The notes beneath the pieces were generated by a model that worked only from the letters and a program-made list of their open reading frames with translations, did not search any database and was not told the DNA's origin. From Phycisphaeraceae bacterium (GTDB taxonomy: Bacteria > Planctomycetota > Phycisphaerae > Phycisphaerales > Phycisphaeraceae): 64,000 bases of DNA. Location of the stretch: contig PBAS01000054.1 of NCBI GenBank assembly GCA_002716625.1, forward strand, positions 1 to 64,000, in the 5' to 3' direction. Numbering within the stretch: position 1 is the first letter of the stretch; the number at the start of each line of letters is the position of its first letter. Positions 28,901 to 37,118 of the stretch are shown here, piece by piece. Made by a program: the position numbers and the translations under genes.

Positions 28901-29189
28901 CATTGATCTGTGGCGGGAACGCCGCTTCGCAGTTATGCAGAATCATGTATTAATCCACGGCACCTTCGATCGTGTGGTGATCTACCGAGATCATCATGGC
29001 CAAGCCAGACGCGCTGACCTTATCGACTTCAAGACAGATCAATCACCACGCCTTGTTGCCCTGGCCGAAAATTATCGCTCACAGATTGATGTTTATCGTT
29101 CCGCTTTGATGAACATGCTGCAACTCAACAAGGGCTCCGTCCATACATCCCTGATGATCTGGCCCACTGGCCAGATCATCAACCTGTAA
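25926..29189 (+). CDS. addA: AddA/RexA-like UvrD-family helicase-nuclease
   Basis: The 1087-residue product is a superfamily 1A helicase with a C-terminal nuclease. Walker A is ASAGSGKT (17-24), motif Ia LATTFTRKAAGEI, motif II HLMLDEFQDTS, motif III FFCVGDTKQAIYGWRGG, motif V VMTIHQAKGLEFDIVVLPQ and motif VI LYVAMTRARHAL. The nuclease part contains GRMIHAWLQQ, HGTFDRVVIY and ADLIDFKTDQ, followed by YRSQIDVYRSAL. All catalytic residues expected for AddA appear present. It is in an operon with the AddB-like gene. The last 12 codons hold a perfect 13-base inverted repeat, described separately. Confidence 0.93.
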   Translation: MTSSLSLKRNQHEIIRASAGSGKTYQLSSRYIRLLFHGAQPPSILATTFTRKAAGEIQQTVLMRLAQAAANKNAAAQLAHQLDEPSMDLDNVCSMLQQMVNNLDQIMICTIDSFFYQLAMNLRHDLAIPLQVVIMTNNEPQAIQLQLEAINQFLNHDEPQVLLDLLRRLHPGQAQYSVTHTINKIIGKLLEVFHQAPTEKAWKQLQTTGTVNVHISTQDIDVLQKAGDMLTPKKWKDAWSKNLAAAKRQDWEAFLTTGLTARIATGDGTYYKKPIPQEVIDAYQPAIHSATTALVAETSRRTQAMYQLLSRFSVHHDHLCQQHNRLLYGDLTRKLAAFVPTAEDHTPTIMSSRLDRRFDHLMLDEFQDTSIEQWHILRPFADQIRHRKEKSSKSQTFFCVGDTKQAIYGWRGGCAEIFDQVENDLKLPTKNIQQLNTSFRSSPVILNAVNLVFDAVGKLPDSLSAFEMLKGSANEWSHHYKPHEAQYETRPGHVTLATSASRSDTTNPTGDDDLELAYTPSPHQSMVTNLIAQLHTAAPNRSLGVLVRDNKMVKRLIDLLRRLELNASGEGGGPLNDDPAIGTVLSALKMADHPGDTAAAFCVLHSPLAISPGIQLTNLDTNSLARTSRSIRQHLSTCGYGQTIAQWTRHLAPACNQRSLTRLIQLIDLANRYDTDRKIRPDDFVQYVERSSIQEPTGATIRVMTIHQAKGLEFDIVVLPQLNEVIASLKGTDVWAYRPAPTEPPQAIFAKVGDKLRPVLAEHCDLVDKAYNQEKSRRFHDDLCSLYVAMTRARHALHMVIEPLRKSKTGKPTRHGQNNLSYASILRHSLHKNEEGFEFNQTLYQAGDPKWYKSIEDPSSPITTDNKFNMIQTGPIVFSEKPSHPFRNLDRRTPSKQPNPISISDLFNFEKAGDFVRGRMIHAWLQQISWLNPSPQNLEGVPSKETLWTIAKSFGHNHSDTWVAQQIADFLRTLSKSTMRQAFAQPSGESENIDLWRERRFAVMQNHVLIHGTFDRVVIYRDHHGQARRADLIDFKTDQSPRLVALAENYRSQIDVYRSALMNMLQLNKGSVHTSLMIWPTGQIINL
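29152..29181. repeat. Perfect 13-bp inverted repeat at the 3' end of addA
   Basis: The left arm TGATGATCTGGCC (29152-29164) and right arm GGCCAGATCATCA (29169-29181) match perfectly around a CACT loop. The hairpin ends 5 bases before the stop codon and is not followed by a T run, so it is not a standard intrinsic terminator. It may act on mRNA stability or be the result of coding constraint. Confidence 0.85.
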
Positions 29190-29245
29190 ACACCGGATTG
29201 ATTCCGCCCAAGCAGCTTCATCCAATGAAAATTCCGTATTTAATC

Positions 29246-29614
29246 TCAACCCTTAGCTACCGCTATTGCTAGCAGGGTCCAAGAGATAATAAATGCTGTA
29301 CCACCCATAGGCGTAATTGCCCCTAGCCACCCCGTGCCACTAAGACTCAGCCCATATAGGCTTCCCGAGAACAGAAGGATTCCAACTAACATCAGCCAAC
29401 CGGACCATCTGGAAACCACCACATGAGGATATTGACCAACCACAAATGCCACGACAAACAATCCCAGTGCATGAAAAAAATGGTATTGCACTGCCGTTTG
29501 ATAGACACTCATCATATCTGTTGTTAATTTTTCCCGTAACGCGTGTGCGCCAAACGCCCCCATGATGACTGCAACTGAAGCATTCAAACTACCAATCACC
29601 ATAAATATTTTCAT
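29246..29614 (-). CDS. DUF423 family small membrane protein
   Basis: The 122-residue product has four hydrophobic helices and the DUF423 signatures GAFGAHALREKL near residues 20-31 and YHFFHALGL near 44-52, with the final part GAITPMGGTAFIISW. Members are predicted inner-membrane proteins of unknown function. The start overlaps the threonine synthase stop by four bases (ATGA), so translation is probably coupled. It ends convergent with addA, with 56 bases between. Confidence 0.9.
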   Translation of the reverse strand: MKIFMVIGSLNASVAVIMGAFGAHALREKLTTDMMSVYQTAVQYHFFHALGLFVVAFVVGQYPHVVVSRWSGWLMLVGILLFSGSLYGLSLSGTGWLGAITPMGGTAFIISWTLLAIAVAKG

Positions 29615-30846
29615 GACATTAATTCCAAAGACTCCACCGCCTGCTTAAAATGATCGTATCGCACAGAATGGCACCTAGTGTCAAACATCTGATCAACAAC
29701 CTTCGGTTCCTTGAAACCGGACCCCGTAATAACACAGGCTGCGGTACTGCCAGCTGGAATTCGTCCTGCCTGCACATCACATAATACAGCAGCAACGGGT
29801 AATGCACCCGCAGGTTCAGAAAAGATACCCTCCTGTTTGCCCAGTTGCACTTCAGTATCAAGCGTTTGCTCATCTGTGACCACGGCACAATGTCCGCCAC
29901 TTTCCCGAACCGCCCGCAAAGCCAGCACGCCATCCGGTGCATACGCATTGCCCGCCCCTGATACGCATGTCCGAGCTGTAACACGAACTGCATCTTCTGC
30001 ACCTTGTTCATAACCAGCCAGCAGTGGTGCCGCATTGGCAGGCTGCACAGGTACCATCCGGGGCACACGATCAATCCGGCCCCAGTCACGATATTCCAAG
30101 AATCCCTTGTAAATCGCAGAGAATAAGGCCGCATTTGCACATGGCACATAAATATAATCAGGAACCAGCCCAAGATCATCAATCAATTCGTAAGCAACGG
30201 TCTTGTATGCCTCCACGGTCAACGGGTTGTATCTATGTGCCATCCAACACATCGGCCAACTCCTGCGTTGACACAATTCAAGGCAACCATCGAAAAGGCG
30301 TTCAAGGTTTTCCGGAGCCTCTTCAATTCCACTCACCTCAATCACCGTAGCGCCATATGCATGCATCTGCATTCTTTTGGCAGGCGGTGCTGTCGCGAGG
30401 TATCCCACTACCAGTTTGATGCCCGCACGCGCACAATAAGCCGCCATCGCTGATCCGGCATTACCGGTGGTAACTGCTATGCAGCCGGTGACCCCCTCAT
30501 GCTGGAACTGGCTCACCATGAGTGATGCAATCCGATCTTTAAATGAACCGGTAGGGTTACAACTTTCAAGTTTGAAATATAGTTCACCCAAACCTGCTGC
30601 CGGACCGAGTGACTCACTGGACACTAGAGGCGTACCACCTTCACCCATTGTCACCAAATCCACATCTGTACCGAGAGGCAATGTCGCACGATAGCGCCAC
30701 ATGGAATTTTCCCCCGATAAAAATAATGGTGGCGAATCCATCACCTGTGGGTAGATCACCTTGGCACGCTGCCCACAATTGCAAATTCCACTCATTGGCG
30801 GCAAACATGGCTTATTACAGACTTCACAAGTGACTTTGTAGTGCAT
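29611..30846 (-). CDS. Threonine synthase family PLP enzyme
   Basis: From ATG 30846 the product has 411 residues and the fold-type II PLP signature. The cofactor Lys lies in NPTGSFKDR (K103), the glycine-rich phosphate loop is TTGNAGSAMAAYCARAG, and the C-terminal VITGSGFKEP is typical of threonine synthases that turn O-phosphohomoserine into threonine. The N-terminus carries Cys residues in CEVCNKPC and CNCG that could form a small zinc ribbon, as in ThrC members of this subgroup. The frame opens two codons earlier with TTG. It is the first gene of a two-gene operon with DUF423. Confidence 0.9.
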   Translation of the reverse strand: MHYKVTCEVCNKPCLPPMSGICNCGQRAKVIYPQVMDSPPLFLSGENSMWRYRATLPLGTDVDLVTMGEGGTPLVSSESLGPAAGLGELYFKLESCNPTGSFKDRIASLMVSQFQHEGVTGCIAVTTGNAGSAMAAYCARAGIKLVVGYLATAPPAKRMQMHAYGATVIEVSGIEEAPENLERLFDGCLELCQRRSWPMCWMAHRYNPLTVEAYKTVAYELIDDLGLVPDYIYVPCANAALFSAIYKGFLEYRDWGRIDRVPRMVPVQPANAAPLLAGYEQGAEDAVRVTARTCVSGAGNAYAPDGVLALRAVRESGGHCAVVTDEQTLDTEVQLGKQEGIFSEPAGALPVAAVLCDVQAGRIPAGSTAACVITGSGFKEPKVVDQMFDTRCHSVRYDHFKQAVESLELMS

Positions 30847-31297
30847 ATCCAAATTCCGTTAATCTACCCCTTCCATGATCTATAATCATCGCACGGAAAC
30901 ACACCCATTATCCGCAACTGGCGTCATCGATGATAAGACGTTTCTAGGTGGGAAAAATATATCAGTCGATATCCCTTAATGACTCTAAAACATGATCGTC
31001 CTTGAGATAATATATCAGATCTAAATCCATATAATCATCAACATTTATTGTCTAGCTCACATGGAATTGCATATCACTAGCAGATGAAAATTGAATCCTC
31101 TGAAACTCACTGTCTTTACTTGAAGGGCGCTCTCAGTTGGCTACAGCCTGTTGAGATATGGAGGCCTATATACTGCAACAGGTCACCAAGCGTCCGCTCG
31201 ACCTCATCTGCTCGCCCTTGATCACAAGGGAGCGTATCATAACCACCAACACGAACCCACCGACTTGGGAGTATACGTCTTGGGTACCAGCCGGATT
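30847..31297. other. Intergenic region upstream of the universal stress protein gene
   Basis: This 451-base region separates the divergent threonine synthase and universal stress protein genes, and probably carries promoters for both. It is AT-rich between 30950 and 31070 and has the 10-base direct repeat AATATATCAG at 30956-30965 and 31009-31018, spaced 53 bases. That is close to five helical turns. An open frame upstream of 31298 is in phase with the usp gene but has no family similarity. Confidence 0.45.
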
Positions 31298-31705
31298 ATG
31301 GTCGCGGTCAGTTCACCGTGGGCCAGTCAAAAATTAACTGAACCGATCCTTGATCTAGCTCGCCGGCTGGAGGCCGAGGTCGTGGTTGCGCACGTTGCAA
31401 AACTCCACGAAACCGACGAAACCGAAGCGGATGCCAAAGAACGTGGTGAGCAAACCCTTAAAATGCTGACCCAAGCCATACTCGACGCTGGACTTGAAGC
31501 ACAAGGCGTCATGCTCTTCTCCGACGACGTCGCCAAAGCAATCGTCAACACCGCCAAAGCGCGGGATTGCACGGTCATCGTGCTTGGGTTAACGGGCAAA
31601 GGTGTTCTAAAAAGATTGATTGGTGGAGACGTTCCAGGAAATATCATTCGCCAAGCAGGGATCCCGGTTTTACTGTGCCCCTCAACTTGGTCAGGTAGGA
31701 TTTGA
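31298..31705 (+). CDS. Universal stress protein (UspA family)
   Basis: From ATG 31298 the product is 135 residues, the normal size of a single UspA domain. It begins MVAVSSPWASQKLTEPILDLA and ends with the ATP-binding pattern G-2x-G-9x-G (VLGLTGKGVLKRLIGGDVPG, near residues 99-118) followed by IIRQAGIPVLLCP. Such proteins bind ATP and respond to stress in the cytoplasm. The open frame runs 49 codons further upstream, but that part is unlike the family. Confidence 0.9.
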   Translation: MVAVSSPWASQKLTEPILDLARRLEAEVVVAHVAKLHETDETEADAKERGEQTLKMLTQAILDAGLEAQGVMLFSDDVAKAIVNTAKARDCTVIVLGLTGKGVLKRLIGGDVPGNIIRQAGIPVLLCPSTWSGRI

Positions 31706-31847
31706 ACAGGCTTGTTGAGAGAATTTCGGCATACAAAAGCGAGGTATTTCCGTCTACACTGGACCCCATAGCGTTAGAAAAAACAATCTCATGATGATAT
31801 TGCGCAACCGATGGATTCATCGGTTTATTAAAAGGCATTGAAATAAT

Positions 31848-32429
31848 ATGATCAATGACAAAACGCTGCTCCAACAAAAATATCAACAGGGCCATGAATT
31901 CGATGAATTTATGGATCTTGCTGATTCATTACAACACCGCTTGCCATGGGACGAGCGATATGGACAGCTCGAACTGACACCGGAACAAACTGACCTCGTC
32001 CATGCATTTTCAAGAAAGATGCATGTCTTGTGCCTTACCGGAACCTGGTGTGGTGACTGTGCACTGCAGGGCGCAGCGATGGCCCGCATCAGCCAAGCCA
32101 ATCCTGAAAATATCCAGTTACGCTACTTGCAGCGCGATGATGAACATGCCGAACTCATTGTCAAATCACAGATCAATGCTGGATTTCGTGTACCGGTAAC
32201 TTGGTTTTTATCTGAAGACTTCGAGCCAATCGCGTGTTTTGGAGACCGTACACTAAGCCGGTATCGCTCCATGGCACTTAAATCCCTACCCCCAAATCAA
32301 GCAAACGTCTTGGCATCTCCACCACAAAACCCCGTCAGAATGGTATTGGATGAAATACTTGAAGAATTTGAACGCATTCACTTGATTTTGCGATTAAGTC
32401 CTAGGCTCCGCCAGCAACATGGTGACTAG
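31848..32429 (+). CDS. Thioredoxin-like fold protein
   Basis: The 193-residue product carries a thioredoxin-type active site TGTWCGDCALQ with C68 and C71. A cis-Pro loop follows at RVPVTWFLSEDF. No signal peptide is present, so it should act in the cytoplasm. The N-terminus (KYQQGHEFDEFMDLAD) and C-terminal helix are as in the TlpA/YbbN-like thioredoxin family members found in planctomycetes and actinobacteria. Its partner is unknown. It stands alone between the stress protein gene and the convergent lut operon. Confidence 0.88.
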   Translation: MINDKTLLQQKYQQGHEFDEFMDLADSLQHRLPWDERYGQLELTPEQTDLVHAFSRKMHVLCLTGTWCGDCALQGAAMARISQANPENIQLRYLQRDDEHAELIVKSQINAGFRVPVTWFLSEDFEPIACFGDRTLSRYRSMALKSLPPNQANVLASPPQNPVRMVLDEILEEFERIHLILRLSPRLRQQHGD

Positions 32430-32567
32430 CCCATTTCCAAGCCTACCTAGAACAAAGATTTTTTGCAGGTACTAATTGATGAATCCGGAGGGAGAGCATG
32501 CAGACAACGAACCAAGAAATTCAACCTTTGCGACAAGATTCCCCATGGAAGACACACCGCTTTATAT

Positions 32568-33284
32568 TCAAGCATCTTCCACGAGTAGAATGTGCACATG
32601 CATCGGGCCATGAACCCCGGTGACCAAGACACCTTCAATATCCGAGGTCTTACTGGGACCCGTGATGAAGGTAATACTACTTGGTAGATCCATGCTACGC
32701 TTGCCCTTTTGCATGGCCCAGTAGTCGATCATATCAGGAATAATATCACTTCGGCGTAATAGAGCCACATGCAGTGGCGGCAACATACTTGGCGCCCGAC
32801 TGTGAATGGCACTGCTTGTACAAATGAGCGTACCGGTCTCGGCCAATGCAGCTTGCACATCCGTAATACCTGCATCTGCATCGTAGTAACGGTCCAAGTC
32901 ACTCACACCAACCCCCTTCGTGCCAACCACCATCGCGACATCTGCTTGATCCAAAACCTGAGTCGCAATGTCCCATTGATCAGTAAGCGCCACGAAAATC
33001 CTCTCGACCTTGTGCTCACCCAATACACCGACGATCTTGGCAACAACCTGCTGCCGCACTGTCCGTTCAACCACCATGCCAACTTCCCCGGCACGACGCA
33101 CGAATAACTCCGCCAGATCCTCATTAGCATGAGCCAAGCGGGCAATTGAATCGTCAACAACCGGTGGTGGTGGGGCCGGCCGCGTACGGGTATGCCCCAA
33201 CGCCGCGTGGACTGCGGTCATCACAACATCACGATCACTACCACCTGTACTCATCATCGCATCACTCACTGTTTTCATGTTCAT
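32568..33284 (-). CDS. lutC: LutC/YkgG family LUD-domain protein
   Basis: From ATG 33284 the product is 238 residues and belongs to the LUD (LutC/YkgG) family, a component of the LutABC L-lactate oxidation complex. Typical segments are VVGTKGVGVSDLDRYYDADAG (in two parts), ALAETGTLICTSS, and the C-terminal VHGPMHVHILLVED. The start codon lies inside the lutB 3' end, overlapping by 23 bases; ATG 33278 is a close alternative. It is the last gene of the operon lutA-lutB-lutC. Confidence 0.88.
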   Translation of the reverse strand: MNMKTVSDAMMSTGGSDRDVVMTAVHAALGHTRTRPAPPPPVVDDSIARLAHANEDLAELFVRRAGEVGMVVERTVRQQVVAKIVGVLGEHKVERIFVALTDQWDIATQVLDQADVAMVVGTKGVGVSDLDRYYDADAGITDVQAALAETGTLICTSSAIHSRAPSMLPPLHVALLRRSDIIPDMIDYWAMQKGKRSMDLPSSITFITGPSKTSDIEGVLVTGVHGPMHVHILLVEDA

Positions 33285-34791
33285 TGCGCCACCAATCGCG
33301 GAAACTGCGAGCCGTTGGCGTAGGCATATCCCGTTCATCCGTCCAACCACGGACAGGCCCGGGCATATCGCTGATCCAACCCCGTGAAACATAAGGATCG
33401 CCGCTGTCTAGTTGGCCTTGCGTACGCGCTTTAAGGCGGAATATCAGTTTTTGAAGAAAACCACCCAAACGATAGGTTACCGGGTACCGTAATGTGGCCG
33501 CCCAGATTTTAAAGAAGACCCGATCCGATAACTTTGTAATCCGTCGCTTGACGAGTTCGACACGAAGCTTGACTAGGTACTTGGGAATATCAATCTTGAC
33601 CGGGCAGGCCTCATAACATGCACCGCAGAGACTCGAGGCATGTGGCAGATCGGGGTAATTAGCCAAACCTTTAAACATTGGTGTGATTAATGCACCAATA
33701 GGCCCGGAATAAACTGAGCCATATGCATGCCCACCAATTTTACGGTAAACCGGACATGAATTAAGACATGCACCACAGCGAATACAGCGTAACATCTCCC
33801 GTGTCTCGGGTTTAAGTATCTCGCTTCGTCCATTGTCTACAAGGATGATATGAACTTGCTCCGGTCCGTCTGGCTCATCAGTGCGACGGGGCCCCGTGAT
33901 GATATGGGTGTAACAGGTTAACGGTTGAGCGGTAGAACTACGTGCAAGTAGCTTGAGAAGAACTGAAAGATGCTCCAAATTTGGAATCAGTTTCTCGATA
34001 CCCACAAATGCCACGTGGACTCGGGGTGCACTGGTGCACAGCCGCCCATTGCCCTCGTTGGTACAGATAACCACTGATCCCGATTCGGCAATAAGGAAGT
34101 TGCCCCCACTGATCCCAAGATCCGCCTGTCTGAATTTTTCACGCAAATGTTTTCTTGCCACTCTGGCTAGACTGGTCGCATCTTCGCAGTACTCGGTCCC
34201 CAACTCTCGCTCAAATGCTCGCCCCACCGCGCGGCGGTCTTTATGGATCATGGGCTGAACAATGTGCGACGGCGCATCATGGTCGAGTTGAATAATGAAC
34301 TCTCCCAGATCAGTTTCAACGGTCTCAACACCCAAAGATTCAAGCTCGGGCACCAGATGTGTTTCCTCGGTCACCATCGACTTGGATTTCACACATAGCT
34401 TGCAATTATTATCCCGAGCAATTTGCAAACAAATCTCATTGGCACGGTTACCATCCGTTGCAAAGTGAACTTGTGCGCCCGCATCAGTAGCCCGCTCGAC
34501 AAATTGGTCCAGGTAGAAGTCGAGATGATCCAGGGTGTGCTGCTTAATATCTCCACCCAGATGACGCATAGCTTCGTAATTGGAGCCGAAAACCTCACCG
34601 CACACTTTTATTCGACCGGTATGCTTCAAAAGCGTCGCAGAGTTGACAAACTGCTGTAGTTGAGGATCGCCTGTCGAACTGCGAGCACGAGCGCGAATGT
34701 CATAAGGCAATGCAGGGAAAAGAATGTCGTGCCCGTCAACAGTTAACGCCACGGTTTGGGAAGATTCGGTCGCATGTGCATTCGTCGACAT
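33262..34791 (-). CDS. lutB: LutB-like LUD-domain iron-sulfur protein
   Basis: From ATG 34791 the product is 509 residues. The N-terminal two-thirds is a LUD domain (VHFATDGNRANEI, LGISGGNFLIAESGSVVI). The C-terminal part has two 4Fe-4S clusters in ferredoxin-type motifs CIRCGACLNSCPVY and CGACYEACPV. LutB passes electrons in L-lactate to pyruvate oxidation. The gene starts 7 bases after lutA and overlaps lutC. The final 60 residues are polar with a Pro-rich patch and may be a flexible tail. Confidence 0.92.
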   Translation of the reverse strand: MSTNAHATESSQTVALTVDGHDILFPALPYDIRARARSSTGDPQLQQFVNSATLLKHTGRIKVCGEVFGSNYEAMRHLGGDIKQHTLDHLDFYLDQFVERATDAGAQVHFATDGNRANEICLQIARDNNCKLCVKSKSMVTEETHLVPELESLGVETVETDLGEFIIQLDHDAPSHIVQPMIHKDRRAVGRAFERELGTEYCEDATSLARVARKHLREKFRQADLGISGGNFLIAESGSVVICTNEGNGRLCTSAPRVHVAFVGIEKLIPNLEHLSVLLKLLARSSTAQPLTCYTHIITGPRRTDEPDGPEQVHIILVDNGRSEILKPETREMLRCIRCGACLNSCPVYRKIGGHAYGSVYSGPIGALITPMFKGLANYPDLPHASSLCGACYEACPVKIDIPKYLVKLRVELVKRRITKLSDRVFFKIWAATLRYPVTYRLGGFLQKLIFRLKARTQGQLDSGDPYVSRGWISDMPGPVRGWTDERDMPTPTARSFRDWWRNEHENSE

Positions 34792-34798
34792 TACCGCG

Positions 34799-35536
34799 CT
34801 ACTCCAAAAGCCCCATTCCCTCAGCAATCACCTCGGCCAGTGTCTTAAACTTGGCATCTTGTCCTTGCCGACGACAGGCACCGGAGATATTCATTGTGCA
34901 GCCAGCATCATTGCTGATCACCGTTTGCGCTCCTGTCTGTGCAATACAATCAACTTTATCATTCACCACAGCACCAGAGATCTGTGGATACTTGGCAGCA
35001 AATGTTCCACCAAAACCACAGCATTGATCCATTTTCTCCATGGGAACGTATTGCAGGCCATCAATCTGCTCCATAAGTTGCACGGCTTCGTCCGTCACGC
35101 CAATCCCACGCAGATGGCAGGAATAGTGGTATGTCACTTTACCCGGCCACGAAACATCCATTTGCTTTAAATCTACACGCAGGACATTGACCAGGAATTC
35201 CACAAATTCATAAGTCTTTGCAACCAAACCTGATATTGCATACTTGTACGCATGATCATCAGACAGTAACTCTTCGTAATGCTCGCGAATCATTGCAGCA
35301 CAGGATCCCGAAGGGGTGACGACATAATCACTATGCTCCAAGACACGCACCATTTGTCTGGCCAGTTCACGAGATTCATCTTCAAATCCATTGTTGAACA
35401 TCGGCTGACCACAGCAGGTCTGTTCCGCGGGAAAATCCACATGGCAGCCAAGATGCTCAAGAACCTTTACAGTTGCAATGGCTGCACGTGGGTAAAATGT
35501 GTCCGTCAGGCAGGTGGCGAATAGCGAAACGTTCAT
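34799..35536 (-). CDS. lutA: LutA-like (Fe-S)-binding CCG-domain protein
   Basis: From ATG 35536 the product is 245 residues with two CCG (heterodisulfide reductase-type) domains. These are visible as TCCGQPMFNNG near residue 40 and QCCGFGGTFAAKYP near residue 182, each with upstream Cys residues (SLFATCL, YHYSCHLRG) that complete cluster binding. The family is the LutA subunit of L-lactate utilisation. It is first in the operon and divergent from the sugar isomerase-like gene at 35609, with 72 bases between, so the shared gap should contain both promoters. Confidence 0.92.
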   Translation of the reverse strand: MNVSLFATCLTDTFYPRAAIATVKVLEHLGCHVDFPAEQTCCGQPMFNNGFEDESRELARQMVRVLEHSDYVVTPSGSCAAMIREHYEELLSDDHAYKYAISGLVAKTYEFVEFLVNVLRVDLKQMDVSWPGKVTYHYSCHLRGIGVTDEAVQLMEQIDGLQYVPMEKMDQCCGFGGTFAAKYPQISGAVVNDKVDCIAQTGAQTVISNDAGCTMNISGACRRQGQDAKFKTLAEVIAEGMGLLE

Positions 35537-35608
35537 ACAGGCCAGTGTAGTGGACCACCACACAATGACAAAACAAACATCAGCTGATAAATGGTAAACT
35601 GATCCACG

Positions 35609-36400
35609 ATGTCAATTATCACTCATGGCGGCGAAATGAGTTTGGCTCCGACTGTTCGGTCTGTTATTGCGAAAACGGGCCAGTCGCTGCGACAAGTACT
35701 GCATCGTCTCGCCAACTATCAGTTTGATGCCATCCAGCTTGATGCAACCTTGTCCGGATTGCGGCCGCGTGATCTAGACCACCGAGCCCGCCAGGATGTG
35801 CTGGCCCTGTTAAACCGTAGCAATTTGCGACTGAGCGGAATGGATTTGTTCATTCCACGTGATCATTATTTAGCAACCGAACATCTAGACCGAGCCATGC
35901 AGGCCACATTGGCATCTATCGAGTTGGCTGCTGATTTTGGACGCATACCACTTAGCATCGCCTTACCCATCCAACAGATGGCCGATGACACAAAAACCGC
36001 GTTGATTGAGTCAGCGGAAGGACACTCCGTTAGGCTTGCGGTACATGCTGAGGATCAGTTGGACGAATTGATCACTTGGGTGGAGCAGGTTGATTTACCT
36101 ACTGTGGGATGTGGCCTTGACCCGGCAGCCATTCTCTCCAAGGCTGCTGACCCCGCAGCCTTAGTCCATCGGATTGGAAGACGGTTATCTGTAGCACGCT
36201 TGAGTGATGCCTCATCACGTGATGCAATCCGATGCCCCATCGGACAAGGGGATCTTGACGTGAGCACGTACCGCATTGCCGTTGATTTAGCGGCACATAG
36301 AACTGGCCCGGTTGTGCTAGACTTGCGTGGCCATGAAGATCCACTCAACACCGCACTCGACTCGCGATTGGCATGGGACGATGCAGGATTCGAAGTGTAA
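35609..36400 (+). CDS. Sugar phosphate isomerase/epimerase-like TIM barrel protein
   Basis: The 263-residue product looks like an AP endonuclease 2-type TIM barrel, the fold of many sugar isomerases and epimerases. The start FDAIQLDATLSGLRPRDLD resembles the N-terminal barrel strands in planctomycete members, and a central GCGLDPAAILSKAADP may be the barrel metal-site region. The metal ligands are not complete by eye (Glu, Asp, His, Glu), so it may be a non-catalytic member. No other gene of sugar metabolism is directly next to it. ATG 35636 (MSLAPT) is a possible later start. Confidence 0.6.
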   Translation: MSIITHGGEMSLAPTVRSVIAKTGQSLRQVLHRLANYQFDAIQLDATLSGLRPRDLDHRARQDVLALLNRSNLRLSGMDLFIPRDHYLATEHLDRAMQATLASIELAADFGRIPLSIALPIQQMADDTKTALIESAEGHSVRLAVHAEDQLDELITWVEQVDLPTVGCGLDPAAILSKAADPAALVHRIGRRLSVARLSDASSRDAIRCPIGQGDLDVSTYRIAVDLAAHRTGPVVLDLRGHEDPLNTALDSRLAWDDAGFEV

Positions 36401-36409
36401 CAAACCCCA

Positions 36410-37081
36410 TCACCACTCGCGTACCGCAAAAACACCGACTGCACAATAACTATTGCCAATCCGATCCGTAATATTGAAACCCCGAATTACCGGGAAACCT
36501 ACGGGATAGCCGCGGTCAAGACAGCGGTGATGCCATGCCGCCAGATCATGGTCAGCAACAGCTTTACTGGTGGCATAAAGCACCAGCAGAAGTCCCGAGT
36601 GGCGAATCAAGCTGTCCTTCCAGAGTTTTTTAAGATCCTGTGTAACTGAGGAAAGCAACTCACTGGTGTACCGTGCAAACGGGCCATCGGTCGTGTATTG
36701 CGAAACAGTTTTAATTTCAAGCCAATAGGCGTCTTTGGCATCGCATGCGTGCAACTGATCGAACAAGGTGCCACGAATCTGTGGATCTCGCAGACCTAAT
36801 ACATTTGGGTCTTGCGTTAATACGACGTCACAACGCAGCCCCTCGCTCTTACTCAGTTTATTCCAATCGCTGGGATATCGCTGCTCCGGCCACACTCCAT
36901 ATCCAGCATCTCTCAGTGTTTTGTGGATAATCGGATGAAGCCCTAATTCATCCAAATGGTCAAACCCATAAATAACTTGCTCAATGTCGTCTTCTTCTGC
37001 ACGAGCGTGTAAACCATGTGCCACTGCATCAGCAAGTGCAGAGGAAAACCAAGTCGTCTTCGATTCGATTTCTCGTGCCAT
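36410..37081 (-). CDS. Unknown protein with a possible PD-(D/E)XK nuclease core
   Basis: I do not recognise this 223-residue protein as a named family. A core pattern fits a restriction-endonuclease-like fold: D85 in LRCDVVL and E122-x-K124 in YWLEIKTVSQ, with beta-strand-like surroundings. A hydrophobic helix-strand LLLVLYATS follows. There is no signal peptide or membrane helix. It is 37 bases downstream of the CNNM/CBS gene on the same strand and convergent with the isomerase-like gene. It could be a stand-alone nuclease or a domain of an unseen system. Confidence 0.65.
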   Translation of the reverse strand: MAREIESKTTWFSSALADAVAHGLHARAEEDDIEQVIYGFDHLDELGLHPIIHKTLRDAGYGVWPEQRYPSDWNKLSKSEGLRCDVVLTQDPNVLGLRDPQIRGTLFDQLHACDAKDAYWLEIKTVSQYTTDGPFARYTSELLSSVTQDLKKLWKDSLIRHSGLLLVLYATSKAVADHDLAAWHHRCLDRGYPVGFPVIRGFNITDRIGNSYCAVGVFAVREW

Positions 37082-37118
37082 GATCCCTCCACTGCCTTAT
37101 GGTAATTACTATGACAAC

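Noticed and set aside
32447-32638. 63-codon minus-strand frame after the thioredoxin gene
   Set aside because: It overlaps the lutC 3' end in another frame, is rich in Cys and Trp by chance, and has no start signal.
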